Of a DNA stretch of 22,172 bases, positions 14,026-21,479 are shown piece by piece (positions within the stretch are counted from its first letter, which is position 1; every line of letters starts with the position of its first letter). The notes under the pieces were generated by a model, which worked only from the letters and a program-made list of their open reading frames with translations, was not told where the DNA came from and did no database searches. The stretch comes from a virus: the IMG/VR virus record IMGVR_UViG_3300021437_000568, positions 1-22,172 of that record; one strand, written 5' to 3'. Position numbers and translations under genes: made by a program.

Positions 14026-14772
14026 TTATTTGAGCTTGCGGAACGCGAACAACTGGTCAAGCTCGAGCGCGGAGATCTGGCCGTTTGCGATTCCGAATGC
14101 GCCCACGGAGAACGATGCGGAGTAGTTTGAACTCCCGGAGTCTGCGAACGTGCCGCCGAACGTGAGGTATTCCGAGGTGTCTTGCACGCTAGTAGTAACC
14201 GTTGCGGAGAGCGTCGGGGTTTGCGCTACGCGATCGATTGATAGCGCCACGGCGGAGCCGGGCTTGAGTAACAGATCGTAAAAGAACGGCCCCGTCGCGT
14301 ACCCGCCGGGCGGTAGAGGGAAACGCGCCTCTTGGTCCGCCGACGCATCGTGTACGACTACCGTGATTCGTGTTCCGTCTAAAGAGAGCACAGCGTTGTG
14401 CGCGGTACGATAGTGGCCGAACACCGCGCCCGGCGCGCTTGGCGCGTTGACCCACCCCCAAATGTGCGTGGTGCCGGTCCAGCCGCGTGTTTGCTTGGCC
14501 GCGGTGCGCAGTAGGCTGTCGTTCGCGCCGTTCGTGTACGTCAGTACGGCCTGGCCGTTGACGGCCGCGGCCGCGGGGGCGACGGCCACGCTTGGCGCGG
14601 TCATGTTGAAAGCGGAGCGCCCGTTCATTTCTGGCAGAACCAGCGATGCCCCGGACCCTTGCGCGAATGTCGGGTCCCACCAATACCCCGCGGCCACGGC
14701 GGCGATCTGTCCGGGGTTGAACGCGGGTGGGTGCGACCCGAGCGTGAGTGCGGCGCCTGCGCGCAGGCTCAC
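14026..14772 (-). CDS. LamG/concanavalin-like virion surface protein
   Basis: 248 residues from GTG 14772 (GTGA overlap with the preceding minus gene). The C-terminal 180 residues look like a LamG/lectin jelly roll: FGHYRTAHNAVLSLDGTRIT, then YDLLLKPGSAVALSIDRV, then FGGTFADSGSSNYSASFSVG followed by FGIANGQISALELDQLFAF. That final pattern is common at the ends of phage lectin-like structural proteins. It probably binds a surface sugar or decorates a spike. It converges on the spike gene with 6 bp between stops and no terminator. Confidence 0.6.
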   Translation of the reverse strand: MSLRAGAALTLGSHPPAFNPGQIAAVAAGYWWDPTFAQGSGASLVLPEMNGRSAFNMTAPSVAVAPAAAAVNGQAVLTYTNGANDSLLRTAAKQTRGWTGTTHIWGWVNAPSAPGAVFGHYRTAHNAVLSLDGTRITVVVHDASADQEARFPLPPGGYATGPFFYDLLLKPGSAVALSIDRVAQTPTLSATVTTSVQDTSEYLTFGGTFADSGSSNYSASFSVGAFGIANGQISALELDQLFAFRKLK

Positions 14773-15311
14773 TTGTAGACCTCCTCCGCGTCGATCTCCG
14801 CCTGGACTTGGATCGTACCGGTCGCGTCGAGCGCGGCCTCTGTCTGGAGCCCCACGAGCCATCCGGGCTCGAGGTAGATCGGTTGTGCCTCCGTCTCGTT
14901 CCACCGCCAAACCTCATCCCAATTCGCGCCCGAGGCGCCGGCGTGGACGAGTTGCATGCGCTGGATTACCGCCGACTCGAAAGTGAATCCGGTTGTGGTG
15001 AGGGCGCCTGTAGTCGCCACGTGGCCAATGGCCAACGTGCCCCCGCGCCCCGAGCGGGTGCGCCCGAACGTGAACGCAGCGCCACCCAAGGGGTTCGCCG
15101 TGGCCGCCGCATCGTTGCTCGCACGCACCAACTTCAGCCCCCGCCCGGCGGTTACCGGGGTGCCGAACGCCGTGAGCGTGGTGACTTGCACATGCATGCG
15201 TTTGACGCGTAGCAGGAAGTTGCCGGCCTCCGGGTAGCGGACGGTGAGGAGTGTGCCGTTCGTGGTGACGGCGATTATGCCGGTGAGCGCGGAGCCGAAT
15301 TGACCATACAT
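14769..15311 (-). CDS. Beta-rich structural protein, unknown
   Basis: 180 residues starting MYGQFGSALTGIIAVTTNGT at ATG 15311. It is beta-rich and hydrophobic (RYPEAGNFLLRVKRMHVQVT), with a Gly/Ala-rich middle and an acidic end (IQVQAEIDAEEVYK). No family is recognised. Longer upstream starts are rejected because they would run back through the sheath gene on the opposite strand. ATG 15311 lies 8 nt past an extended -10 box. Its pairing with the lectin-like gene suggests they form one appendage. Confidence 0.55.
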   Translation of the reverse strand: MYGQFGSALTGIIAVTTNGTLLTVRYPEAGNFLLRVKRMHVQVTTLTAFGTPVTAGRGLKLVRASNDAAATANPLGGAAFTFGRTRSGRGGTLAIGHVATTGALTTTGFTFESAVIQRMQLVHAGASGANWDEVWRWNETEAQPIYLEPGWLVGLQTEAALDATGTIQVQAEIDAEEVYK

Positions 15312-15319
15312 ATCCGCGC

Positions 15320-15328
15320 AGCATATCA
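15320..15328 (-). promoter_or_regulatory. Minus-strand extended -10 promoter for the accessory pair
   Basis: On the minus strand TGATATGCT (15328-15320) is an extended -10 (TG n TAnnnT), 8 nt before ATG 15311. No convincing -35 is seen. The gap 15312-15395 is thus a divergent promoter region shared with the sheath gene. Confidence 0.45.
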
Positions 15329-15350
15329 CAGCCGGTCCGCTAACGTACGC

Positions 15351-15389
15351 ACCGACTTGACGGACGCACGCACACAAGGTACCGTGCGG
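15351..15389 (+). repeat. 39-bp perfect direct repeat, copy 2 (before the sheath gene)
   Basis: Identical over all 39 bases to 7133-7171 and placed at the same 6-nt distance from the downstream ATG. Here it is intergenic. Confidence 0.95.
15357..15385 (+). promoter_or_regulatory. Promoter for the tail sheath operon, leaderless
   Basis: TTGACG (15357-15362), 17 nt and TACCGT (15380-15385) are followed after 10 nt by the sheath ATG 15396, with no Shine-Dalgarno. It is the same element that precedes the nested scaffold, so the two abundant proteins may be co-regulated. Confidence 0.65.
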
Positions 15390-15395
15390 AACTAC

Positions 15396-17354
15396 ATGGC
15401 CACTTTTCCGCGCGCAGTGACACACCTGGAGCCCACCGCCAGTTTCCCGGGTGGGGGCGACAATCTGATCTGCCTGCTGTCGCCGTGCGCGACTTCGGAC
15501 GATATCACCCCGCGGTTTTTTGGGAGTGCGCAGGCGCTGTATGAGCAGCACGGGTACTGCGAGGGCGTCGAGTACGCGGCCCTGCACACGTCCAAGACGG
15601 GGCTTCCGGTGCTGTTCATCGGCATGCCGATCGGAACCGCGGGTTCCGTTTCGCGCTACACCAGCCACGGCAATTCCGGGTCGAGCGTCGTGACCGCCGC
15701 AGCGGGGTCGGACGGTGTGCTCGGGGAGCACGACGGGGTGGTGCGCGTTCTCGTGGGTGGCACGATCGGTACCGATCAAATCAAGCTCGAGCTCTCCCTC
15801 GACGGCGGCCGCAGCTTCAAGAACGTTCGGCTCGGAACCGCGTCGAGCTACGTGATCCCCTACGTCAACGTGACGCTGTCTTTCGCGGCGGGCACGCTCG
15901 TCGCGGGCGACACGATCGCGGAGTGGCACGGGAGCGCCCCCAAGGTCGACACCGCAGATCTTACGGCTGCGCGCAGCGCGCTCGCGGCGGGCCTGACTTT
16001 CTTCCGGTCGATGCTGCTCACCGGCGACTTGCCGAACGACACCGCCGCGTCGGCGTTCAATACCGAGCTTGAGGCGTACACGACCGAAAACGAGCGCTTC
16101 ATCTACGGCCGCGCCAGCGTGTATGACCGCAACCCGCAGGCGAGTCTGTCGCACTCCTATGCGCGCCTCACGGGCTCGCCCGCGCTCACGTTCGCGGAGG
16201 TTGGCGGCACCGGCGACACGATTACCCGTTCCGCCGGCTCGTACCTGACGGACGGCTTCCGCGACGGCGACTACATCACCGTGACCGGGGCCGTGGCGAG
16301 CGCGGGCGTCAACAATGTTTCGGGTGCGGTGGCGACCGTCGCCGGTTCGGTTCTGACCATGGGCTCGACGGACCTCGCCGCCGAAGTCCTGTCCTCGGGC
16401 GGCTTGATCGTCGGCTCTCCGGCGCTCACGTTCTCCGCCTCGGGCCACACAATCACCCGCAGCCGCGGCTCGTACCTTGCCGACGGATTCCGGGTCGGCG
16501 ACTCGGTGACCGTCACCGGCACCGCGAGCAACAACGTCACCAAGACGATCACGGCGTTGACGGCTACGGTCATGACATTTGCGGCGGGCCTTGCCGACGA
16601 GACGCTCGGGAGCGCCTCCGTCACGATCGTGAGCGGGCAGAGCAAAGCGGCGTGGATGGCGGAGATCGACGCGGAGTTCGCGCCAGTTGACGGTGCCCCG
16701 CGCATCGACTTGAGCGCTGGCCGCGGCGCCGTCGCATCGCCGTTCTCCGGGTGGTTCTTCCGGCGCCCCGCAGGGTGGTTCGCGTCGTTGCGCGAGTATC
16801 AGCATGACCTGCACGTCGCGACGTTCCGCAAGGACTTGGGCCCTGTGGGCGCTGACCTGTACGACGGCAACGACGTCCTCGTCGAGTGGGACGACCGCGT
16901 CGACGGCGGTGCCGGCTCGGAAGCGAACTTCACAACCCTGCGGTCGTGGAGCAACGGCCCGCGCGGTGCGTTCATCACGCAGAGCCTGACGCGCGCCGGC
17001 GACGGCCAGATCACGCAGCCGACGCACAACATGGCGGTGATCAACGCGGGTTGCACCGCCGTCCAGTTGGCGACGGAGAACGTCGTGGGCCGCACGCTGC
17101 AGCTCAACTCGGACGGCACTGCGACGAGCGACGCCCTGGCGGTGATCGCCGCAGAGGTGAACGCGATCGTGGAGCTGACTTTGCTGGCCAGCCGCGGCGA
17201 GGGCCCCCGCGCCTCGTCCGCCCGGTGGACCCCCTCGCCGGACGACATTTACTCAGTACCTGAACCTACGATGCACGGCACGCTGGAGATTGAGTTGCAG
17301 GGTACGGTCCACTCGGTAGACACCGCGGTGCGCGTGCAGTCGAACGGTCAGTGA
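15396..17354 (+). CDS. Tail sheath protein with duplicated insertion domain
   Basis: 652 residues from ATG 15396, fixed by the promoter repeat. An in-frame TTG at 15300 would only translate the promoter. The N-terminal part (FPRAVTHLEPTASFPGGGDN, SLDGGRSFKNVRLG) and the C-terminal part (FRKDLGPVGADLYDGNDVLV, GQITQPTHNMAVINAGCTAV, YSVPEPTMHGTLEIELQGTV) match phage contractile sheath proteins. Residues 261-414 hold two tandem copies of a beta domain starting SPALTF, inserted in the middle. The sheath contracts to drive the tube through the envelope. It ends overlapping the next start (TGATG), with the tube gene two genes down. Confidence 0.85.
   Translation: MATFPRAVTHLEPTASFPGGGDNLICLLSPCATSDDITPRFFGSAQALYEQHGYCEGVEYAALHTSKTGLPVLFIGMPIGTAGSVSRYTSHGNSGSSVVTAAAGSDGVLGEHDGVVRVLVGGTIGTDQIKLELSLDGGRSFKNVRLGTASSYVIPYVNVTLSFAAGTLVAGDTIAEWHGSAPKVDTADLTAARSALAAGLTFFRSMLLTGDLPNDTAASAFNTELEAYTTENERFIYGRASVYDRNPQASLSHSYARLTGSPALTFAEVGGTGDTITRSAGSYLTDGFRDGDYITVTGAVASAGVNNVSGAVATVAGSVLTMGSTDLAAEVLSSGGLIVGSPALTFSASGHTITRSRGSYLADGFRVGDSVTVTGTASNNVTKTITALTATVMTFAAGLADETLGSASVTIVSGQSKAAWMAEIDAEFAPVDGAPRIDLSAGRGAVASPFSGWFFRRPAGWFASLREYQHDLHVATFRKDLGPVGADLYDGNDVLVEWDDRVDGGAGSEANFTTLRSWSNGPRGAFITQSLTRAGDGQITQPTHNMAVINAGCTAVQLATENVVGRTLQLNSDGTATSDALAVIAAEVNAIVELTLLASRGEGPRASSARWTPSPDDIYSVPEPTMHGTLEIELQGTVHSVDTAVRVQSNGQ
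16176..16637 (+). repeat. Tandem protein-domain repeat inside the sheath gene
   Basis: Copy 1 at 16176-16415 (80 aa) and copy 2 at 16416-16637 (74 aa) share SPALTF, TITRS-x-GSYL-x-DGFR-x-GD, TVTG and a matching end (LIVG / TIVSG). This is an internal duplication of a small beta domain, probably exposed on the sheath surface. Confidence 0.85.
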
Positions 17355-17983
17355 TGTTTTCCGTCTATTGCCACACCAGCCCAAGCGGTAAACGCTACGT
17401 CGGATATACCGGCGGTAGCGTTCGCCAGCGCTGGCTTGAACATCAGCAGGAAGCGTGTGGTGGTAGCGACCGCCTGGTGTGCCGCGCTATTCGCAAATAC
17501 GGCGCGGACAGCTTTCGCACTGAAGTGTTGGCGCTATGCGACACCGAGGCGGGCGCGCGCAAAACAGAGCAACAATGGATCGCGCAGCGGGCATCCAAAG
17601 CTCCCGCTGGCTACAATGCTACCGACGGGGGAGACGGTCGTCGTGGGTTCCGTACCAGCGATGCGACTAAGCAGAAAATCAGCGCTGCAAAACGTGGGGC
17701 CCCCGGGCGATTCTTGACCCCGGAGTCCCGCGCTAAAATATCCGCGTCGTGGTCCGCAGAGCGCCGAGCGTCCCTTTCCGACCGCATGCGAGGCAACACT
17801 TTCGGCGTTGGCAAACCTGCGTCAGACAAGCAGCGTGACGCCGCCAGTAAGACGTGGCGTGGCGTAAAGCGTGGTCCGTTTACGGCAGAACACCGCGCCG
17901 CGTTGAGCGTCGCTCGCAGAGAGCGCGCGGCAAGAGACATGATCGTCAGCACTGCCCATCACACCGAGTCCTTGGGCAACTAA
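17354..17983 (+). CDS. GIY-YIG homing endonuclease between sheath and tube
   Basis: 209 residues from ATG 17354, which overlaps the sheath stop by one base (TGATG). The GIY-YIG core is VYC (4-6), YVG (15-17), RW (26-27), Glu72 in KTEQQW and GYNATDGGDG. NUMOD3-like repeats follow (ATKQKISAAKRGAPGRFLT, PESRAKISASW). It is a clear paralogue of the enzyme at 9866, sharing HTSPSGKRYVG, AIRKYGAD and GYNAT. The DNA looks less GC-biased than its neighbours, as expected for a mobile gene. It splits the usual sheath-tube gene pair without harming either protein. Confidence 0.92.
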   Translation: MFSVYCHTSPSGKRYVGYTGGSVRQRWLEHQQEACGGSDRLVCRAIRKYGADSFRTEVLALCDTEAGARKTEQQWIAQRASKAPAGYNATDGGDGRRGFRTSDATKQKISAAKRGAPGRFLTPESRAKISASWSAERRASLSDRMRGNTFGVGKPASDKQRDAASKTWRGVKRGPFTAEHRAALSVARRERAARDMIVSTAHHTESLGN

Positions 17984-18017
17984 CCCGAACCCCTGAACAC
18001 GAGAGACACCCCCACGT

Positions 18018-18542
18018 ATGTCGTTCTTTGATCTGCCGGTTATCGACGGGGTCAGCCCGTCGTTCGCGGATATCGCGGTTCGGGTTTCGCCCGTCGGCGG
18101 CCTCGTCGGCGGTGTGCTGTCCGCGCTGGGCGGGAAGCTGCTCGAGCTCGGGGATATCGCCGCGGTCAACACCGGCGTCACCGTCGAGCTCGGAGAGCAG
18201 CGCGAGGGTGGCCGGGTTATCAAGCGCACGCGCGGCTCCGTCTCGTACGAGGCGAGCCTGACCCTGTACTCTGAGGGGTACGACAAGTTGATCCGCGGCC
18301 TGCTCGCGACCGCCCCGAGCCGCGGAAATCAGGCGCTAATCTCGCTCGTGACGTTCTCCGTCAACGTGGTGTGGAGTCCACCCGGAACGACCAAGATTTT
18401 CGAGAAGCGCCTCAAGGGGTGCCGGATCATCGGCGACAAGGAAGACAGCGCGGAGGGCACCGACGCCGCGCAAATCGAGGTCGCGCTTCACCCGCTCGAA
18501 ATCGTGCGCGTGATCGACGGCCGCGAAGTCGCGATGCTGTAA
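18018..18542 (+). CDS. Tail tube protein
   Basis: 174 residues starting MSFFDLPVIDGVSPSFADIA. It is a beta-rich protein of tube size: GVTVELGEQREGGRVIKRTR, GSVSYEASLTLYSEGYDKLI, ISLVTFSVNVVW, RLKGCRIIGDKEDSAEGTDA and a C-terminal IEVALHPLEIVRV. It is placed after sheath and before the frameshifted chaperones and tape measure, which fixes the role well. The tube forms the inner channel for DNA. No strong ribosome site is seen; a weak GAGAG lies about 12 nt upstream. Confidence 0.8.
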   Translation: MSFFDLPVIDGVSPSFADIAVRVSPVGGLVGGVLSALGGKLLELGDIAAVNTGVTVELGEQREGGRVIKRTRGSVSYEASLTLYSEGYDKLIRGLLATAPSRGNQALISLVTFSVNVVWSPPGTTKIFEKRLKGCRIIGDKEDSAEGTDAAQIEVALHPLEIVRVIDGREVAML

Positions 18543-18547
18543 CGCTA

Positions 18548-18564
18548 CTGGCGCAGGTCGCCAG
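18548..18564 (+). terminator. Possible attenuator hairpin after the tube gene
   Basis: CTGGCG-CAGGT-CGCCAG is a perfect 6-bp stem with a 5-nt loop, in the 101-nt gap between tube and chaperone. Weaker hairpins follow (cgccg...cggcg near 18580-18597). There is no U-tract, so this is at best a partial terminator or mRNA-stability element that would keep chaperone output below tube output. Confidence 0.3.
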
Positions 18565-18643
18565 CTGTGCCCGGTTTGCGCCGCCTCCTTTCCGGCGTGG
18601 GGCGGGCGCGGCTGGGGGCCTGCGCCCCAATGAAAGGAAACAC

Positions 18644-19087
18644 ATGCCCGAAGAAACCCCCAAGCACCTCACCGCCGACGCGGTCCAGGCCATGCGCGAC
18701 GAGCGCAAGCGCCGCGCGAACCCCACCGCGGACGCGCAGCGCGCAACCGACCTGCTCGCCGTCGACGACCTCGAGCAGAAGCACGGCGACTCCAACGTCG
18801 CGGTCGTGCACGTCCCATACGCCGCCGGTTTGCCGACGTGCGCCGCGGTGCGCACGCCCTCCGCGAACGAGGTTTCGCGGTACCGCTTTCAGTGCCGTCC
18901 GAACAAGAAAGGCGAAATGCCTGACGCGATCTCGCCCGCGGAAGACGTCGCGGATCAGTGCCTGCTCTACCCCGCAGCAGACGTGTTCGCGCGACTGTGC
19001 GCGGCGCGCCCCGGCTTGAAGCTGCAGCTCGGCCTTGAAGCGCTCAAGCTCGCGCAGGGGGCGTCGGAGGCCGATTTAAAAGATTGA
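18644..19087 (+). CDS. Tail assembly chaperone, short form (lambda G-like)
   Basis: 147 residues, MPEETPKHLTADAVQAMRDE to ADLKD. A strong AAAGGA ribosome site precedes the ATG. The protein has a charged helical N-terminus, a beta segment (NVAVVHVPYAAGLPT, FQCRPNKKG) and an Ala/Leu-rich helical end. Its place just upstream of the tape measure, with a programmed frameshift at its last codons, is the hallmark of lambda G and its counterparts. It coats the tape measure during tail assembly and is absent from the finished virion. Confidence 0.8.
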   Translation: MPEETPKHLTADAVQAMRDERKRRANPTADAQRATDLLAVDDLEQKHGDSNVAVVHVPYAAGLPTCAAVRTPSANEVSRYRFQCRPNKKGEMPDAISPAEDVADQCLLYPAADVFARLCAARPGLKLQLGLEALKLAQGASEADLKD

Positions 19088-19239
19088 ACGAGCTAGTCAC
19101 TAGCTCGCGCAAGAAAGCGGGCGTGCTCGCTGACGGGCTCGTGGCGCTGTTCGGCGCGGAGTCCGTCGAGGCCCGCGCCGCTACGTTCCGAATCGCAGAA
19201 GTCCTCAACCTGATCCAGCAAGCACTCTCCGGGAAATAG
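18644..19239 (+). CDS. Tail assembly chaperone, -1 frameshift fusion (lambda GT-like)
   Basis: Reading codons from 18644 to 19081, then slipping back one base to re-read 19081, continues in the -1 frame as RLNELVTSSRKKAGVLADGL to the TAG at 19237-19239. This adds 52 residues for a total of 198. The extension is helical (ATFRIAEVLNLIQQALSGK), fits the T domain that contacts the tape measure, and ends 1 nt before the tape measure start. No independent start codon with a ribosome site exists for the extension. The fusion is made at a low ratio in known systems; the ratio here is unknown. Confidence 0.8.
19075..19107 (+). promoter_or_regulatory. Programmed -1 ribosomal frameshift signal
   Basis: The heptamer T TTA AAA (19075-19081) is in the correct zero frame. 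After a 7-nt spacer comes a perfect 8-bp stem, CGAGCTAG / CTAGCTCG (19089-19096 and 19100-19107), with the loop TCA. The zero-frame stop TGA (19085-19087) lies in the spacer. Heptamer, spacing and hairpin match the known -1 signals of phage tail chaperone genes. Confidence 0.9.
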
Positions 19240-19240
19240 C

Positions 19241-21265
19241 GTGGCTGACTCCAACTACGTCATAGATATCGCGGCCACGCTTCGCGGGGACGAGACGATC
19301 GCGCAGCTCGATCGGCTGACGGAGAATCTGGTTGGCGCCGGCCGCCGCTCGGATGATTTCCAAGCGGCGATCCGGCGCGTGTCCGCGGAGCTCGACGCCG
19401 CAAAGTCCGCCGCGGACGCGGCCAACGCGGCCCTCAAGGCGGGCAACAACGAATACGCGTCGCTCGAGAAAGCGGCGGTGTCCGCGTCCAAGGCGCTCGA
19501 GCGCGCGCAGTCCAAGGGTAATTTCGACCCCAAGGCGGCGCGCTCCGCGGCGGAGGCGAGCGCTGCCCTCGACGCGTACGGCGGCACGCTCAAGGGCCTG
19601 GAGGCCGCGGCCGCCAAGGCGGGGGCCGAGCAGGCTCGACTACAGACGCACCTCGCGAACACGCAGAAGATCGCCAAGCATGTCGACGACCGAAACCAGT
19701 TGCTCAACCAACGTTTCGAGAAACTGGCGCAGGCTACGGCGCTCCTACCCGGACCGCTTCGCGGCGTGGCCGACGGCGCGCTACGCTCGGCCCGCGCGAG
19801 CCACGGGTTGTCGGTCGCGTTCGGTGAGACGCAGGGCGCATCGATCCTGATGGTTGTCGGCTTGGCCGCCGCGGCCGCTGCCGTAGTGGCCGTGACCGTT
19901 GCGGTGATTGCAGGATACGCCGCATTCGGCAAGTACGCCGCAGGGCAGGCCGACGCGGCGCGTTCCGCAGGCCTGGCGCGCGAGGCGTTTGCAGCGCTCG
20001 ACCCCGCCGCGAAGTCCGCCGTCGGCGCGTTCGGCGCCGTGAGCGATGCGACGGGCTTGACTGACGCGCAGTTGCGCGGCCTGGCGGGTTCGTTGCGTGA
20101 GGCGCATGTGAGCGCAGCGCAAATGCCCAAGGCCTTGCGCGCCGCGGCGCTCGCAGAGGCCGCGCTAGGGCAGGGGGGCGCGTCTAAGTTTATCGAGCGG
20201 ATCAAAGACGGGCAAGACTCCGTTGAAGGGTTCGCGCGTAGCGCGCAGGCGAAGTTTGGCGGGATTGTCGCGCGGCAATTGCTCGGCCTCGACGCGCAGG
20301 GCGCGCGGTTCAAGAAATTGTGGGGCGGTCTGTTCGACAGCCTCAACCTAGAGCCCGTGCTCGGGGCACTCAAGACGCTAGTCGACATGTTCGACAAGTC
20401 GAACCCGTTGGCACAGGCGCTGTCCGCAGTGTTCAAGGGTCTATTCGAGCCGGTCGCAAAGAACGCGCAGGCCGCCGCGTACGCCGTCGAGGCGTTCGCG
20501 CTTGGCGTTGCGATCCAACTGACGAAAGCCTATATCGCTTTCAAGCCGCTACTTCAGGGGTTCGACGCTTTCGGGCTGTCCGTGCGCACTGCCAAAGACT
20601 ACGGCGAGAAATTTGCGACGGCGTTGCTCATTGTCGGCGCCGGTACCGGGATTGTGGTTGCGGGGCTGGGCATCTTGCTCGCCGTTGCGCTCGCGATACC
20701 CGTTGCGTTCTTTGCGCTGGGTTACGCGATCGGTACAGCCATCGGCGGAGTGATTGACTGGTTCTCCCGACTAGGCGCCCGCGCGGATGCTTGGCGTGAC
20801 GAAATGGTTTCGAAGTTCGTCGATATCGGCGCGCAGTTGATCAACGGCCTCGTGTCGGGTATATCGTCCGCGGCTGCTACGGTCGTCGACGCCGTAAGTT
20901 CGACAGTGCGAGCGGCGATCGACACCGCAAAGAACCTACTCGGTATTCATTCTCCGAGCACGGTTTTCGCGGAGATCGGCGACAACACCGCGCAGGGGTA
21001 CGCGCAGGGCGTCGAGGGCGGCACGCCCGACGCGCAGCGAAGCATGGCCAACCTGACGGTGCCGCCCGCAGGCGGGGGCTCTGCGGGCGCCGGGGGTTCG
21101 GCCGTGCTTGCGCGCGACGGCACGGGCGGGCGCGGCGCTGTGTCGGTCACGATCGAGCGCTTGGAGATTGCCGGCGTTGCAGGCGCGGCGGAGATCGCCC
21201 CGCGCCTGGCGGAGCTACTCACGCAGATCCTTGAGGGCGACGCCGCGGCGTTGGCGGGGGCGTGA
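19241..21265 (+). CDS. Tape measure protein
   Basis: 674 residues from GTG 19241, the first start after the frameshift product. Residues about 1-170 are a long Ala-rich coiled coil (AAKSAADAANAALKAGNNEY). Two long hydrophobic stretches, at about 200-232 (ILMVVGLAAAAAAVVAVTVA) and 460-505 (ALLIVGAGTGIVVAGLGILL), could insert into the host membrane. The C-terminus has LLGIHSPSTVFAEIGDNTAQ with GYAQG, a motif found at the end of many tape measures. This protein sets tail length and is ejected ahead of the DNA. At 674 residues it predicts a fairly short tail of roughly 100 nm, using the usual rule of 0.15 nm per residue. Confidence 0.9.
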   Translation: MADSNYVIDIAATLRGDETIAQLDRLTENLVGAGRRSDDFQAAIRRVSAELDAAKSAADAANAALKAGNNEYASLEKAAVSASKALERAQSKGNFDPKAARSAAEASAALDAYGGTLKGLEAAAAKAGAEQARLQTHLANTQKIAKHVDDRNQLLNQRFEKLAQATALLPGPLRGVADGALRSARASHGLSVAFGETQGASILMVVGLAAAAAAVVAVTVAVIAGYAAFGKYAAGQADAARSAGLAREAFAALDPAAKSAVGAFGAVSDATGLTDAQLRGLAGSLREAHVSAAQMPKALRAAALAEAALGQGGASKFIERIKDGQDSVEGFARSAQAKFGGIVARQLLGLDAQGARFKKLWGGLFDSLNLEPVLGALKTLVDMFDKSNPLAQALSAVFKGLFEPVAKNAQAAAYAVEAFALGVAIQLTKAYIAFKPLLQGFDAFGLSVRTAKDYGEKFATALLIVGAGTGIVVAGLGILLAVALAIPVAFFALGYAIGTAIGGVIDWFSRLGARADAWRDEMVSKFVDIGAQLINGLVSGISSAAATVVDAVSSTVRAAIDTAKNLLGIHSPSTVFAEIGDNTAQGYAQGVEGGTPDAQRSMANLTVPPAGGGSAGAGGSAVLARDGTGGRGAVSVTIERLEIAGVAGAAEIAPRLAELLTQILEGDAAALAGA

Positions 21266-21266
21266 C

Positions 21267-21476
21267 ATGTGGGCCAAGTTTTTGACCCGCGATATGCTCG
21301 AGCGCGCACGGCGCGTGGCGAACGCGCGGCGCGCGAACCCCTCCGGGTATGAGCGCCTCGCGGCATTCGTGCGCGCACCGTCGCTCGGCCTCGACGACGT
21401 CTTGCGCGCGTGCGAGCACCACCGCCGTGCGCTTGAGCCGCAGACCAAACCTGAGTCGTTGGGGTGGAGGCAGTAG
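21267..21476 (+). CDS. Small basic protein downstream of the tape measure
   Basis: 69 residues from ATG 21267, one base after the tape measure stop. It is helical and Arg-rich (MLERARRVANARRANPSGYE, LDDVLRACEHHRRALEPQ). No family is recognised. Placement in a fully packed tail operon makes it likely real, perhaps a small tail-assembly or baseplate factor. Confidence 0.5.
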   Translation: MWAKFLTRDMLERARRVANARRANPSGYERLAAFVRAPSLGLDDVLRACEHHRRALEPQTKPESLGWRQ

Positions 21477-21479
21477 AAC

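Noticed and set aside
15300-15395. Longer sheath start at TTG 15300
   Set aside because: The extra residues would only translate the promoter region and its 39-bp repeat, and would overlap the divergent gene's start; ATG 15396 fits the promoter and typical sheath N-termini.
15312-17027. N-terminal extension of the minus-strand gene that begins at 15311
   Set aside because: It would run antisense through most of the sheath gene with low-complexity sequence; ATG 15311 has a -10 box 8 nt upstream.
19255-20436. 393-codon open frame on the minus strand over the tape measure gene
   Set aside because: Ala/Ser/Arg-rich antisense of an Ala-rich coiled coil; no start signal and no domain.
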